Positions 24,254 through 36,463 of a DNA stretch of 64,000 nt are shown one piece after another (the first letter of the stretch is position 1; every line of letters begins with the position of its first letter). A model generated the notes under the pieces. It saw only the letters and a program-made list of their open reading frames with translations, searched no databases and was not told where the DNA came from. The stretch spans positions 6,444,938-6,508,937 of the forward strand of contig BCKC01000001.1 in NCBI GenBank assembly GCA_001600455.1, given 5' to 3'. A program made the position numbers and the translations under genes. This stretch comes from Endocalyx cinctus. Its lineage: Eukaryota; Ascomycota; Sordariomycetes; Amphisphaeriales; Apiosporaceae.

Positions 24254-24918
24254 TTGGGAGACAGCAGAATAGGGGCCTTGGCAGATGTTGTTCATTGCTT
24301 TTTCTTCTTCACATGCGGTGGCAAATGTAGATCCATCGGATATCTCGAAAATCTGGAGGTGGAGCCATACATAGATCGATGTACCAAATTTTGAAAGTTA
24401 TTCCACCTGCTGTAAATCCAACAACGTAGAAAGTGCTCTTTAGGTTGTTTCTCTTCATGAGAATCATACGTTGGACTTGCAGGGTAAACCCCTCCATACT
24501 CAGTCCCCTGAACAGGAGATGGGATGAAAATCATTCGATATCGGCACACTATATGTGCGACCCATGGTACATTTATAGATTTTAGTTTAATGACAAGGGC
24601 ATCAAGATTCTAGATAAAAGCTCTGACAAGTAACTCCATGTCAGTCTATGCTTAGGTAGACAAAAGGGACATGCGTCTCGGATTATTTTTCACACATACA
24701 CAACCGCAAACAGAGGAATATGAATTCCCGTGGCACACACGCACATATAACAGAAAGAAAAAGACAGTTATCGTTGATCTTTGTACAGGTTATCGTAACT
24801 CCTACTTGATTCATCTACCGGATTCTCCTCATTCATGTCCGGGTCTCGTCCTCGTTCTTTGATACACTTTAACACATCCTCCCTCCCTCCCTCCCTCCCT
24901 ATCCTAATTCCCCTTAAC
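24254..24918. other. Convergent intergenic region with CTCC microsatellite
   Basis: Lies between the 3' ends of the 517-residue gene and sdhB. A short (CTCC)n run sits at about 24882-24900. Minus-strand open frames (24292-24549) have no domain. Nothing else seen. Confidence 0.5.
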
Positions 24919-25937
24919 TTATAAAGCCATCTGCTTCTTAATCTCCGCGATAGCGAGACCGGGGTTGAGACCCTTGGGGCAGGTTCGGGTGCAGTTGAGG
25001 ATGGTGTGGCAACGGTACAGGCTCATCGAGTTATCCAGGGCGGCCTTCCGCTCGGCCTTCCTCTCGTCTCGGGAATCGGCCAGCCACCGGTAGGACTGCA
25101 GGAGGATGGCGGGTCCGAGGTACTCTTCCTGGTTCCACCAGTACGACGGACACGAGGTGGAACAGCAGGCGCATAGGATGCACTCGTATAGGCCGTCGAG
25201 CTTTCTGCGCTCGGCTTTGCTCTGTCGGTATTCCTTGCCCTGTAGTTGGATGAAATGGTTAGAATTATCGCGCCGAAAGTTTCAACAAAAAAAAAAATTA
25301 ACGTGTGTGGGGAATAATTCGGGATGGTCGTACATCGGGAGCAGGAGTGTCTCTCTGCAGGTAGGGCTTGATGGACTTGTATTGCTTGTAGAAGTGCGTC
25401 AAATCGGGTACGAGGTCTTTTACCACGTATGTGTGCGGTAAGGGGTAGATTTTCATCTCGGCGCTGGTATCAGTTGGGATTCGGCCTATATATACATAAG
25501 GTACCGTTAGCAACATGTATCATACATTGTAATAGTTTACATGTATGTATCTGCGTTTACGTACACAGACAAGCCAGGGTGTTCGTTCCGTTGATGTTCA
25601 TGGCGCAACTACCACAGATACCTTCTCTGCAACTCCGACGGAAGGTCAATGTAGGGTCCAGTTCGTTCTTGATTCTGACGAGGGCGTCGAGAACCATAGG
25701 TCCGGTCTTGTTCAAGTCGAGGGTGTAAGTCTGCATGCGCGGCTTCTCGGTCGGTTGGTCCGGGTTCCATCGGTAAATCTGAAAGCTCTTCATACGAGAA
25801 TCAGCGCTACCTTTAGGGGTAGCTTCGACGGTGGCATTGCCGACTGATGCCATGGATCGCATAAATATCGAAGGCGTCGATACCGGTCGTGACGCGGTGG
25901 CTAAGAGCCGAGAAGAAGTAGAGCGGAGACTTGCCAT
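24919..25937 (-). CDS. SDH2: Succinate dehydrogenase iron-sulfur subunit (complex II)
   Basis: SdhB of 281 residues; it transfers electrons from the flavoprotein to ubiquinone at the mitochondrial inner membrane. Exons are 25937-25565, 25485-25334 and 25239-24919, all joining in frame. The N-terminus [20 protein letters not shown] is a typical matrix-targeting presequence. The 2Fe-2S ligands are C103, C108, C111 and C123 (CREGICGSC...LAC). The 4Fe-4S and 3Fe-4S centres are bound by [12 protein letters not shown] (C195-C205) and [14 protein letters not shown] (C252-C262). P206 and H253 are the wild-type residues at positions altered in SDHI-fungicide-resistant fungi. Its assembly factor SDHAF3 is encoded 20 kb away in the same window. 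Confidence 0.98.
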
Positions 25938-27626
25938 GGTGGGCGACAAAAAAGAAAAGATAAAAAAAAAAGTTGAATAAAAAATTAATACAATGTATCC
26001 TGTACTTTTTGGATATTTTTTATTTTTTATTTTGAATCAATTCTTCAATCAATTGAAGAAGATAATTAAAAAATTACCCAAATATTCTTATCCAGGACTT
26101 TTAACTATGTTAAGACCTAGGATGAATTAAAGTTGTCCTATCACAAAGGAACTTAGGGAAAAGAGCAAAAGGTGGCAATGGAGTTGAGAATGTCTTCATC
26201 ATAGAATAGTCGGTACAACCCGATTTGCTCCCTCTAATCCCTCTCTGATCTCTTGATCTTTTTTGATCCCTCGGTTATAACGTTACAACTAATTAACCAA
26301 TCACATGTCTTTCATTATTCAACCTGAAATCGGACCGTGATCGTCTCCGTTTAACCATTGGATTCAGTATCCACATGTAAGTAACCGTTACCAGCCACAG
26401 TACGATCTGTACTCATGTTTTTTAGTCCCACGACCGAGCAGCCCTAGAGCCGAGCAGCGAGTAAGGTAATATTTTGTGGCTGATCAAAGGTAGAGGAATG
26501 GTCTAGGTCAGCTGACAAGGTACAGAAGGGAGTCTACTGTGTAATCAATGTAGAGGCGAGCATGGTTAACGAAACGATATGTATAAGCGTAGCAAGACTT
26601 GGTTGTCACTTTCACACAAATCTAGGCAGAGCTTTATCCGTAGAAACAAACTGCTTGCCTTTGCATATCGGTCGGTTAGAAATACTGATACGAATACATA
26701 CGTGAAGTGTATTACAGGATGAGCTTAACTCCCTCGCCTACTTTGGCTGGTGTGCTGACGCCTTCGTAGGATACTTGATCCCTAGTATTTTCAAACTATT
26801 AATAACACTACCACCATCCTGAACGGCGGCTATGTCTTATCAATGATTGTTCCTCGACTTGTTTCTGCGTCACCTGCAGTGATTTTCCTACCATAGCTGA
26901 ATAGCTGAGCTTAATATGCAGTATAAAAACTCCGCACAGAAAACAGACCTGTATTACAATGGTTGTAGTGTACTCCGTACGTAGGTGTAATCCTTGTAAG
27001 CTAGATGCAGCCTGGCAGCGCCTGGCAGTCCAACTAATAGGAAAACAAGGGTTACATGTTTCTGTCTGTACTTGCAATATAAATTGTACACAGTATTATG
27101 TAGGTGGACACCCCATACGCATTTGACATAATTGACATACTAGGTATGTAATGATGATCTTTAAGGACGTTACACTTGGAAATACGTATTTATTTTTCGT
27201 GAAACGTTTTTTTCTTTTTTTATGTTATTTCATTTTTCTTATATATGTCCATATGGATCTAGGTAGTTGATGACTTCTTATAATGATTTGTCATTTCCTA
27301 TAATATTATGTATATTAAATTTTAAAAATAAAAATAAAATAAAAAAAAGGCTTGAAACTTCGCCAAATCTTTTTTTCCTCCTGTTCTGCTTAACTAACGA
27401 TGACGCTGGGTGGTAATTAAGTGATCGCCATACATACATCCATACATCCATACATATAGTTTAACTGACTGGGTTTATTAAATACCTAACTTACGCTTCC
27501 GATATTACCCGCAACGCTGTGAAATTCTAATAGCCAATACCAAACATCTTCAACAACAAAAATTAATTCCTCAAATTGATCTAAGAATTAGGTTTTGGGT
27601 TTTTTATTTTCAATGTGAGAGGAGTT
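25938..27626. other. Divergent intergenic region, sdhB and PTC7-like
   Basis: A 1.7 kb AT-rich bidirectional spacer. It contains one TACTCCGTAC element at 26971-26980. No gene; the 26808-27077 minus frame shows no domain. Confidence 0.5.
26971..26980 (+). repeat. TACTCCGTAC element (one of five)
   Basis: The same 10-mer, in either orientation, occurs at 3338-3347, 3475-3484 (complement), 4858-4867, 26971-26980 and 38128-38137, always between genes. Confidence 0.7.
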
Positions 27627-29051
27627 ATGGCTTCAATTACACAAGGTCCTATAGCATTACTGAAAAATGCACAAATAACTAGCAACCGTTGCCGGTGCCG
27701 TCAATTAAGTTTCTTACTACAATTAGAATATCCTCAATCGTTGACCCCATTGGGACGAAAGGTCCGCGGTGGACGACAGCAACAACATCAACAAATTCGA
27801 ACTTTCTCTCAAAATAATACTATACTCCGATCGCAGGAGAAATCCTCGCAAGATAGCATGCGAAAACAGTTTACATATAACGCCGCCGCAGCTTTTTCGG
27901 CAAAATTAAAAAAATTCGACCCTTACCTTCACCACTTCCACTTCAACCCTTATAACCGAATACAGACCCAGAAGAAAGCGAGGTCGAAATCGAAGAGGCT
28001 GGCTAGCGGGCAAGATGCCTTCTTTATAAGTCGGGTGGGGGATACCAACGCCATCGCCTTCGGCATAGCCGACGGCGTGGGGGGCTGGGAGGAGAGCGGC
28101 GTCGATCCGGCCGACTTCTCCCACAGCTTTTGCGACTACATGGCCGCGGCCGCGTACGAACATAAACCGAGCGACGACGGAACGACCCCGACTAATACCC
28201 ATAGCAATAATAACGTTAATAAAAACAATAATAATAATGATAATAATACTTCTTCCGCGCCCGCCCCGCTCGCCCACCTAAACCCGAGAGCGCTCATGCA
28301 GAGGGGCTACGACGACGTGTGCCGCGACAGGAGCATACACGCCGGGGGCAGCACCGCGTGCGTCGCGGTGGCGAACGAGGACGGCGTGCTGGACGTGGCG
28401 AACCTGGGGGACTCGGGGTTCGTGCAGCTGCGGCTGAACGCCGTGCACAGCTACTCGGAGCCCCAGACGCACGCGTTCAACACGCCCTACCAGCTGTCGG
28501 TCGTCCCGGCCAGCATGCTCGCCCGCGCGGCCGCCTTCGGGGGCGCCCAGCTCTGCGATTACCCCCGCGACGCCGACGTGACCCAGCACGCGCTCCAGCA
28601 CGGCGACATCCTCGTCTTCGCCAGCGACGGCGTCTGGGATAACCTCTTCAACCAGGACATCCTGCGCATCGCGAGCCGGCTCATGACCGCCGCGGGCGCC
28701 TGGACCCGAAACCCCGACGGCGCCAACGGCGGCGGCGGTATCCGCGTCGTCGACGACCTCGCGCCGTATACCGACCCCGCTTCCCGAGCCGAGGCGGAGA
28801 ATGAGAAGCAGGAATCGTCGTCGCCGCCGAAATCGCCACCGTCCACCCTCCAAAGCGCGCTCGCCGTCGAGATCACGGGCGCCGCGAAGCTGGCCAGCAT
28901 GAACCGGCGCGTCGACGGGCCGTTCGCGAAGGAGGTCCAGAAGTTCTACCCCCAGGAGAACTGGCACGGCGGCAAGGTCGACGACATCTGCGTCGTCGTC
29001 GTGATCGTGTCCGAAGAGGGTAAGGCGACGATGATACCCAGCAAGCTCTAA
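27627..29051 (+). CDS. PTC7: Mitochondrial PP2C protein phosphatase, PTC7 type
   Basis: Metal-dependent Ser/Thr phosphatase of 474 residues in one exon. The PTC7/PPTC7 branch acts in mitochondria (in yeast, on coenzyme Q biosynthesis). A basic N-terminus with RTFSQ near residue 58-62 suits a presequence cleavage region. PP2C motifs: GIADGVGGW (residues 147-154), GGSTACVA, LGDSGF (260-265), ASDGVWDN and KVDDICVV; the Asp residues bind the two metals. An Asn-rich insert (about residues 201-217, DNA 28200-28255) interrupts the domain after the second motif. It arose from AAT/AAC repeats and is unusual. The start is the ATG at 27627, since the longer frame begins at a GTG. Confidence 0.92.
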   Translation: MASITQGPIALLKNAQITSNRCRCRQLSFLLQLEYPQSLTPLGRKVRGGRQQQHQQIRTFSQNNTILRSQEKSSQDSMRKQFTYNAAAAFSAKLKKFDPYLHHFHFNPYNRIQTQKKARSKSKRLASGQDAFFISRVGDTNAIAFGIADGVGGWEESGVDPADFSHSFCDYMAAAAYEHKPSDDGTTPTNTHSNNNVNKNNNNNDNNTSSAPAPLAHLNPRALMQRGYDDVCRDRSIHAGGSTACVAVANEDGVLDVANLGDSGFVQLRLNAVHSYSEPQTHAFNTPYQLSVVPASMLARAAAFGGAQLCDYPRDADVTQHALQHGDILVFASDGVWDNLFNQDILRIASRLMTAAGAWTRNPDGANGGGGIRVVDDLAPYTDPASRAEAENEKQESSSPPKSPPSTLQSALAVEITGAAKLASMNRRVDGPFAKEVQKFYPQENWHGGKVDDICVVVVIVSEEGKATMIPSKL

Positions 29052-30707
29052 AGAAACGGTATTCCGCCGCCCCCAGCGAAAAGAAAGGAAAAAAAGAAGG
29101 AAAAAATTAAAATTATTTTATATTGGAATTCCCTGCCATTCCTACCATTGAACGGTAACTACTCATAAACCATATTTTTAACCGATAGGTGGAATGGATA
29201 TAAAAAGACACGCACAACGCGCATTGCATTCGTCTGCCTTGCTTGGATTTTATTTTAAACATTTTTTATTTTGCATCACAAACGGCGTTTTAGAGGGGAA
29301 ATTCCGGAGGTCAAAGCGGAAGAAAAACAGAAAAAAACAAAGCGAGGCATAGGCGGTTTAGGCGGTTTGGAGAGATCACGAACGTTCTGTTCTTGTCTTG
29401 CATTCTTGAAATGTATGATATATGGATATCGTAAAACAAAAAAGACTTCATCATAAGTTACTGAGTCGATGGCATTGTATATCTAGCGAGAAAATAGACA
29501 GGGATAGGCTATATAGCTAACCTAGGTCTATCTTAACATTCTCGTCGAAAAGTCTTTGATATCCTCATCGTCTTCTAGCACACGTGCCTTATTTCCGGAT
29601 TAAACGTCGTTGATTTGAGAACAATGCCAAGAACGTTGAATTTCCCAGGCATAGGGATACACTAGGTTAGTGTAGAGTACTTAAGTATATCCATATGTAA
29701 TCGGAACCACGGGCTTAGGCGTTTTCCTTGAACCTTGATGAAACGTGTGGTTTCTTTCTTTCTTTTTTTTTCCCCGTCTCTATCCCGTTCATCACAAAAA
29801 TTAAAAATTAAAAAGGGTAATTTTTTAATTCATTTATCTTAAAACGCCAAGAATCCTGGGGAAGATCGATCGGAAACCGTCTGAATGGTTCTTTTTTCCT
29901 TCGATCCCGTTGCCCTGAACCTTGCTTTGCGTAACTTTCTCTTTTGACTGACTGACTGACTGACTGCCTGCTGCCGGGATTCTTCGCACACGATGTTATG
30001 CGACGAGCCTATATTACACTGCTATTGCATTGGTACTCTTGAGTACTTCTCCTTCGCGTACATGATCTGACTTGATCGAAACGATTATGCAGGATCTTTA
30101 TTCACCAAGAACGGTCATGCATCGCACCCGTTTATAATCACGGAAATTATCTCGCCATATAGATCAAACCTGACGTGGCGCAAACAAATTCTACGATTTT
30201 GCGGTTACACATGAAAACAAGGCACGTAAGCACTACCGACATGAATCATTTTTTCAACGCTCTAGATGGTCACAAAGGTTGTTATATTGTCATTTAACCT
30301 GTCCTTTTCCAAGAGTATCTTGGAATAGTGTAGAAAAAAAAAAAGAAAAAAAAAAGTGTTTGAGTGGTATATATTGATTTTTCCATATTTTTTTTTGTAC
30401 CTCTGCCTCCCCTTGTTTCCTCCTTGCCCTTTTCCCCTTCCTCCCCAAAAGCCGAGCGGGCCCAAGCTCTCGAGTCGTGCGGGAGGACCGACAACAATTA
30501 GACGTTATACCGTGTACTTTAAGTTGTGCTTTACTTTCTTTTGCATTAGATGGAGAGAGGTAAAATAAAAGAAAAAAGAAGTTTGTTGTAGTAGACAAAA
30601 TAGAATTGAGGGTATAATTTGTACGTTTGACAATTCGATCCTTTCATTTGGTTTTAAAAAATGCCTTTCCCACATTCCGCAACGTCGTCCCCCGATTCTC
30701 CGCTCAC
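29052..30707. other. Convergent intergenic region, 1.7 kb
   Basis: Between the 3' ends of the phosphatase and GPI-protein genes. It contains a short GACT repeat (about 29944-29966) and A/T homopolymers. Open frames are short and low complexity. No gene recognised. Confidence 0.5.
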
Positions 30708-31613
30708 TTAAAGCAAGGCAGCGGCGGCCATCAAGAAGGGAGCGAGGACGGGAGCGGCGAGGCCAAGAGCACCGTTGGTGTTGGGGACGGTGGTGGTCTC
30801 CTCGGCGGAAGAAGAGGTCGTCGTAGCGGTGGTCTTGGTGGTGCTGGTCGCTATTTACGCAAGAAAAAAGTATGTCAGTCATTGCCTTCTTTTTTCCCGG
30901 GTACAGTTTTATACCGGGGAACTGGGTTAGTAAAGAACAACTTACACGAAGCGGATGCGGAAGTAGCGGAGCTGTTGCTGGCGCTAGTCATGGTCGTCAT
31001 GGTGGAAGAGAACGAGGAAGGCATGGTGGTCGACATGGCGGTGCTGGTGCTGGAAGCAGAGGTAGCTGTAGAGGGAAAAGGAACCAGGTTAGTCTTTCAT
31101 TCTTCGACAGTCGCGGATTCGCAGGTTTAATAGCTTACTAGTGCTGGCGACGGTGGTGGAAGCAGAGGTGCTAGCGACACCGGAGGCACCCTCGACGGTG
31201 AACTGCTTGGAGTAGTTGGTGTCGGTGCCGTCGGTGATCTCGAAGGCGTACTCCTCGCCCTCAACGAGCGAAGTGTCCGGAGTCCAAGTGTAGCTGGAAT
31301 CGCTGGAGTCGGCTGTTTTTGTTGGCGTAATCTGTCAGCTCATGTCTTACAAAGGCAACATTATATACGTGTGTATATATGCGGTCTAGAAGGGGAGAGG
31401 AGATGCCGTACAAACTAGGGTGCTAACGGTGCTGAGGTCGGTCGATTCACCGGACTTCAGGGTGACGGTGACGGGACCCTCGGCGTCGGACCAGGTGATC
31501 GTGTAGGACTCGCCGGCCTCAATGTCGTCGAAGTTGGTGTTGGTGAACTGAACCTTGGCGCTAGCCAGTCCGGCGAGGACGGAGAGGGTAAGGGTGGCGA
31601 CGAAAGACTTCAT
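30708..31613 (-). CDS. Ser/Thr-rich GPI-anchored cell-surface protein (Kre9/KNH-like domain)
   Basis: Predicted secreted wall or membrane-anchored glycoprotein of 217 residues. Exons are 31613-31416, 31331-31139, 31065-30946 and 30850-30708; the first donor GTTTGT is weak, the others are standard. Signal peptide: MKSFVATLTLSVLAGLASA. The next about 90 residues form the beta-sandwich seen in the Ser-Thr-rich GPI family (FTNTNFDDIEAGESYTITWS; SYTWTPDTSLVEGEEYAFEI; NYSKQFTVEG). A long Ser/Thr stretch follows, likely heavily O-mannosylated. The C-terminus has a GPI omega region (PNTNGALG) and hydrophobic tail (LAPFLMAAAALL). Family members are associated with the cell wall; the precise role is unknown. 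Confidence 0.9.
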
Positions 31614-34600
31614 TTTGACTGGTGGGTTGGTTTTGAGTTCAAGTGATTATAAAAAGAGTGTAGAGAAGAGTTTACTATATATCGAGCACGATTAGTCATA
31701 TGTTCTCATGGTCTTTCCTATAAACTCAAAGTTGAGTACGTAGATGTGCATCTTGGCATTGAATATAATTACTCGAGATCCACTGCGACATAGCAGCCAA
31801 TGTTGTATGTAAACAATCCTTTTTTTTCCTACTCCGAGACGACGAGTTAAACACAAAAAGAAAAGAATAACTTACAGAAAAAACTACACAAAAGTATTAT
31901 TGCGAGTTATTTAGTATTAGAAAATTAGTATATAAAGGTGTGAAAAACCACGAGAACTTTGGATTGTAAAGAGCGTAAGTGTTTGGGTTGGTGAAGGGAA
32001 AAGAGGAAAGGAAAGATCTGACGGGATGAGGAGGGATCTATGTATTATTAGATATAATTTTTTTTCCCCTTCCTTCCCTTCCCTATTCCATATCAAGTTT
32101 TTTTTTTATTAACCCCCTTCACGTTACCTGCGCATACCTCGTGGATTTTAGTGTCCACGGGTCCTGAAGGAATTGGGTACATCGCGGGAAATTGCGCAAA
32201 GCCATATAAAAGATAGGACCACAATTAATAAGACCCAAATAGGCAATAACTCCCCTCCATTATGCCAGGTACGCTCAGGTACGTTCAACTTATTCAAGTT
32301 ACTAAGAACTTGAAAGCAAAAAAAGCTGTAAGCGAACAGGGGTTAATTAGAGGAAAAAAAAAAAAGAACGCTACGCTAAGGATAGGACCTACAAGTTACC
32401 CAAGATCGGATGGTCTTCTCCCTTTTTTTCTTTTTATTTTCTCTTTTCCTCCCCCTACTCCTGAAAACATATGTGCCTATAATAATTATTTAAAACCGTT
32501 ATGCTTATATGTAAGTACCTAGTATATATAATACACTACCGTGCCTTTTGGACCAGGATGAGGTGCAATGATGGCGGGATCTAGGAACTTTTCTTGATCT
32601 GATCCTACGTAATCCCACTCTATCATCTAATTTACCACATATATATATACTTTTAATATCTTGGTATATATCTTGGTATATATCTAGGTATATACATAGG
32701 TAGTAAATATTGATGTTATTTTCCTGAATAACTATATGTACTTTATTATGATTGTTATATGTAGTATGTAGTATGTAGTATGTAAAGATAACTACCTAAA
32801 TACCTAGGCAACGTTGAGGAACCGGTACGCGTTCATGCACCTTTACGTTAGCCTTTGTGGGCTTGCATTTTGTGGTCCCGTCCATTTCCCCCCCAGATCT
32901 CTCAATCTTAATTACCACCGGTACCCGTCAAGTTGGATCCATAAACGCCCCTACCACATCATGGCACATATACACTATGAGGGTTATACATGCTATGTAG
33001 AATATTATTTATACTATGTAGTATATATTTATCATTAAACGGACGGGATCAGTAGGGATGAGGGATGAGACGCGCAATGCATCTCAAATTCATTCTACTT
33101 TGTATATGATAATATTCGATTCCTTTTAACCAATTCCTCTCTAGTTTCACGTTATATGTCATCATACCTTTTTCCGTGTTTTCGAGAAATACAACCGAAT
33201 CGCCTCATAATTTACACAGTACTCGAGAGATACCGATGAATCACAAAATGTTCCAGACTCTTCCGTAATATCCTTTCAGCCGTAATCGAAGCATTTAAGC
33301 GTACGCCATGGAAGGAATGGTAGGCTAGGTAAGGTAAGCTGGCGAAGCTGACTGCGTTCGTATCATGCTACTACTTACAGCTACTGTGATTTACCATGTA
33401 TACTACTTACTTGTACATATAGTTATACTATGCGTATATAGTAACTGAACGTTGATAAAGAAAAACAAATGATCACGCGCCCAGAGGGTAATGCAGGCTA
33501 TCGAGGGAGAGATGCGACGTTATTGTTGTAATTTCCCAGGCCACGCTATCCTAAACGTCGTGTAACCCATCTTGGTTAATCTGCTTTTTAAGTATATTTA
33601 CTATCTAGTCGTAGCGTACCTGTGCGAAGTAGTTGTAAGTTGGCGTAAGCCCACCACCTCCACCGACTGGTTCATCCCTTTTTTTTTTCATTTTTCTTTC
33701 TTTTTCGTCTGTTGGTTCCTGCATGGTAATTTATTTAGTGGCCGAGGCTAGCATTAGACTGCATCCATCACTTAAAATCACTTAATAGTATACAGTACTA
33801 TGTAGAGTAGGCATTTCCTATAACAATATCCTCGAAAGAAAAGGAGAAGGGAGAATAAAGAAAGGGGATAATATAATAATAATATGCAAATACTAAGTAA
33901 CATTTAAGTATTTAGTCAATATTAATCTCATCTCTACTGTGTATATATACGCAGATAGTATATATATATATAACCCATAGCATGAGCTGCATTGATCTAT
34001 CATTTGATAAGTAAGCTTAGGTAACTACTAGCTACTTACCTAAAAAGATAGTGCAACTCAATTACTAATTACCAGTAGTCCTCGATCTATTTATTATACC
34101 TCTCCAACCTTTGAAGCTCATTTCTTCTTCGAAAATACTAGGTTGATATCCAATCTATAAGGTATGACCTTGCAGGGTATTCAAATGTAGTAAATAAACT
34201 TGGTCAATAATGACGTTTATATGACGTTGTTTTTTAAAGTTCACCAATGAAGTTCGTGAACCCCAAACTGTTTGTTTCCCCCTGCTCATTTCAGCTACTT
34301 AACGTCGGCAACAACATTAAAAAACATATTGTTGTGAAACCCCCTTTAGGTGAATAGAGGTTTTAGACTATCTTTATTGGAAGTCATACGTGCACGAGGG
34401 GACCTATCCCGAGCGAGGTACGATGGTGATAACCCTAGAAAAAAGTTTTGTTTGTCATGGGACCGTACGCGGATCGCCTATTTACCCAATTCACAATTCA
34501 CATTGCTATGGACACCCGCATGAACATCGTCTCACCCAGTTCCGATCTATATCTCTAGTAATACTGAGACACAATCGCGATTTCCCCTTTCCTTCCGAGC

Positions 34601-34878
34601 CTAGGAAAGAAATCGTTCACCGACGCCCTGTCCAATGATACATCATAATAGCACAATATGTAAAACCTTTGAAGGCCTTATCACCTCCTGATTTCACCAG
34701 TTTCAAACCTAAAACCGTAAAAAGCCGTTACGGTAGAACCGAAACTGTGTGAAATATATAATTCTCATATGGACAAGGCTTCTTTCCATGAGGGGTAGAT
34801 AGAGGTACGGAGCGTTCATGGCCGAGTTTTTAAGCGTATATCGTCCAATATTAGTATAAGTTGTTACGAAAGGGTACA

Positions 34879-34888
34879 TACCTAGGTA
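34879..34888. repeat. TACCTAGGTA palindrome (one of six)
   Basis: Copies at 3316-3325, 5596-5605, within 5620-5659, 34879-34888, 44498-44507 and 63294-63303, all intergenic. Confidence 0.7.
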
Positions 34889-35370
34889 CTTCGATATAGT
34901 CAAGGTTCAAAAGAGCTACTAACTTATGAAAAGGTGCACCTAATTATATAATAAGGAAGCTGCAAATCAGCAAATCAGCAATATGGCTAATGGCGGATCA
35001 AGGTAGTAAGTCCACTACTACTTACTAAGTAGTGAATGATAAGGCATGAAACAGATGCACTGGCAAGTGCATTAAACATGTCCATCAATTTAACTACTTC
35101 AGTAACTAGTCGTCGAAGTTCTTCATCTAAAGGTAGAAGGCAGCCGACGCTCAAGAGGAGAAACCTTGGGGAAAACGATATAGTCGGGTACCGTCGGCAG
35201 GGTTTCCATGTCGGTGCACGGGGGGCCTGATCATCTCGATCGGTCCGAGATGGATATATCGAGAAAATTATATGTCACTTCCTTTAATTCTTTATGCACG
35301 TTAACATGACTTAAAAGGGGGTAAAGTGAGATATATACGTGTGGGTCACTCGGACTTGAGGAGCGTCCTT

Positions 35371-35595
35371 CTATATGTAGGCATCCTGTAAGTCGGCAGT
35401 ACGTGCGCCGAAAAGGGGATGCACACTTCGGCCTCGTCCACTATAAACCTTCAAGTGCCAACAACCATCGCAATACTTGTTCCTATATACGTTCAAGATA
35501 TCGACCAGTCCAATGATGCGCCAGCGAGAACCAAGCGCGGCGGCGGTGGCGGTGCTGGTGACCTTAGCGGCTAAGCCTGCGAAGATGGAGGAGAG
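35371..35595 (-). other. Possible gene relic or short exon
   Basis: An open stretch of 74 codons lies between TAA and TAG on the minus strand, inside otherwise AT-rich DNA. It begins with an alanine-rich hydrophobic run (IFAGLAAKVTSTATAAALG) like a signal peptide and continues RIIGLVDILNVYRNKYCDGC. There is no ATG; a CGCAG acceptor near the start could make it an exon. No homology recognised. It could equally be chance. Confidence 0.2.
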
Positions 35596-36463
35596 TTATA
35601 TGGTGAGAATACGATGTAGAGGTAAGTAGATATCATAAAGTAGTGAAAGTGCGGGCTATCTTAAAGAGAGTACTTTCCTGGGGCGTACTAACTAAAGCTA
35701 ACTATGAGATTATCCGCGAGAGTTGCCAACCGGACTGCTAGCCGGACTGCCAAGTTGTTCCTAGAGGCGATCCTGGGAAAACATACCACATAATACAACT
35801 AGTGAATTATATAGGCTTCTAAAGTAAGTGGGCAGCTAGATGTCACGCATGTCAAGTTTTCCATATTAGCTTTCAATGTAGGATTTACTGATAGAAGGGT
35901 GTCGCTTATTGGTACAGGGTTAGAGTGCAGCTCTTAATGATGGTATCATGTTGCAAATCCAGATATCGGTAGTGTCATCCAAATCATACTATTTTGTTAC
36001 TAACTACGTGCTTGGAAATACTATCATGACTAACATGATTAAGAATATCTCTGTAGATTTCAAGTCTCCTCCACACATCCAGCATTAATAACCAAGGTTG
36101 AAGATTTGCGTTTCTATATTTGGCTGCACTCCTTTAAGGTGGAAGAGGCAACTTGATTTCCAGACGAGCAACCTAGTCCATGAGTTTCGGTACCGAAATC
36201 TACTCTTCGCATTTGACTAGGTTATCGGGTCGCCGTTAGCCTTCGCCTTCGAGGCTCCCTCCCGAGTTCGGAAAAGTAACATTTCATTCAAATCGTATTA
36301 CATGTTTGTAGCACCTGAGCTGAATCAAGTCGTACAATGTGTAATATATGTTACATGATTTTTCAAAGCTACGTTCAGCTCGTTGAAAAATCTACGAGGC
36401 ATCCTGCGAATACGAGATACTCTTCAGATAAATCTTATCAATTGATTTGACATAAAAACGAAT

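Larger units (their letters stand above)
31614..36463. other. Gene-poor AT-rich intergenic region, 4.9 kb
   Basis: No supported gene. It holds the GPI-protein promoter on the left, then AT-rich DNA with TA/GTA-rich short repeats (32640-33020) and one TACCTAGGTA at 34879-34888. A GC-richer island at about 35371-35595 is described separately. No transposase, tRNA or rRNA signature. Confidence 0.5.
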
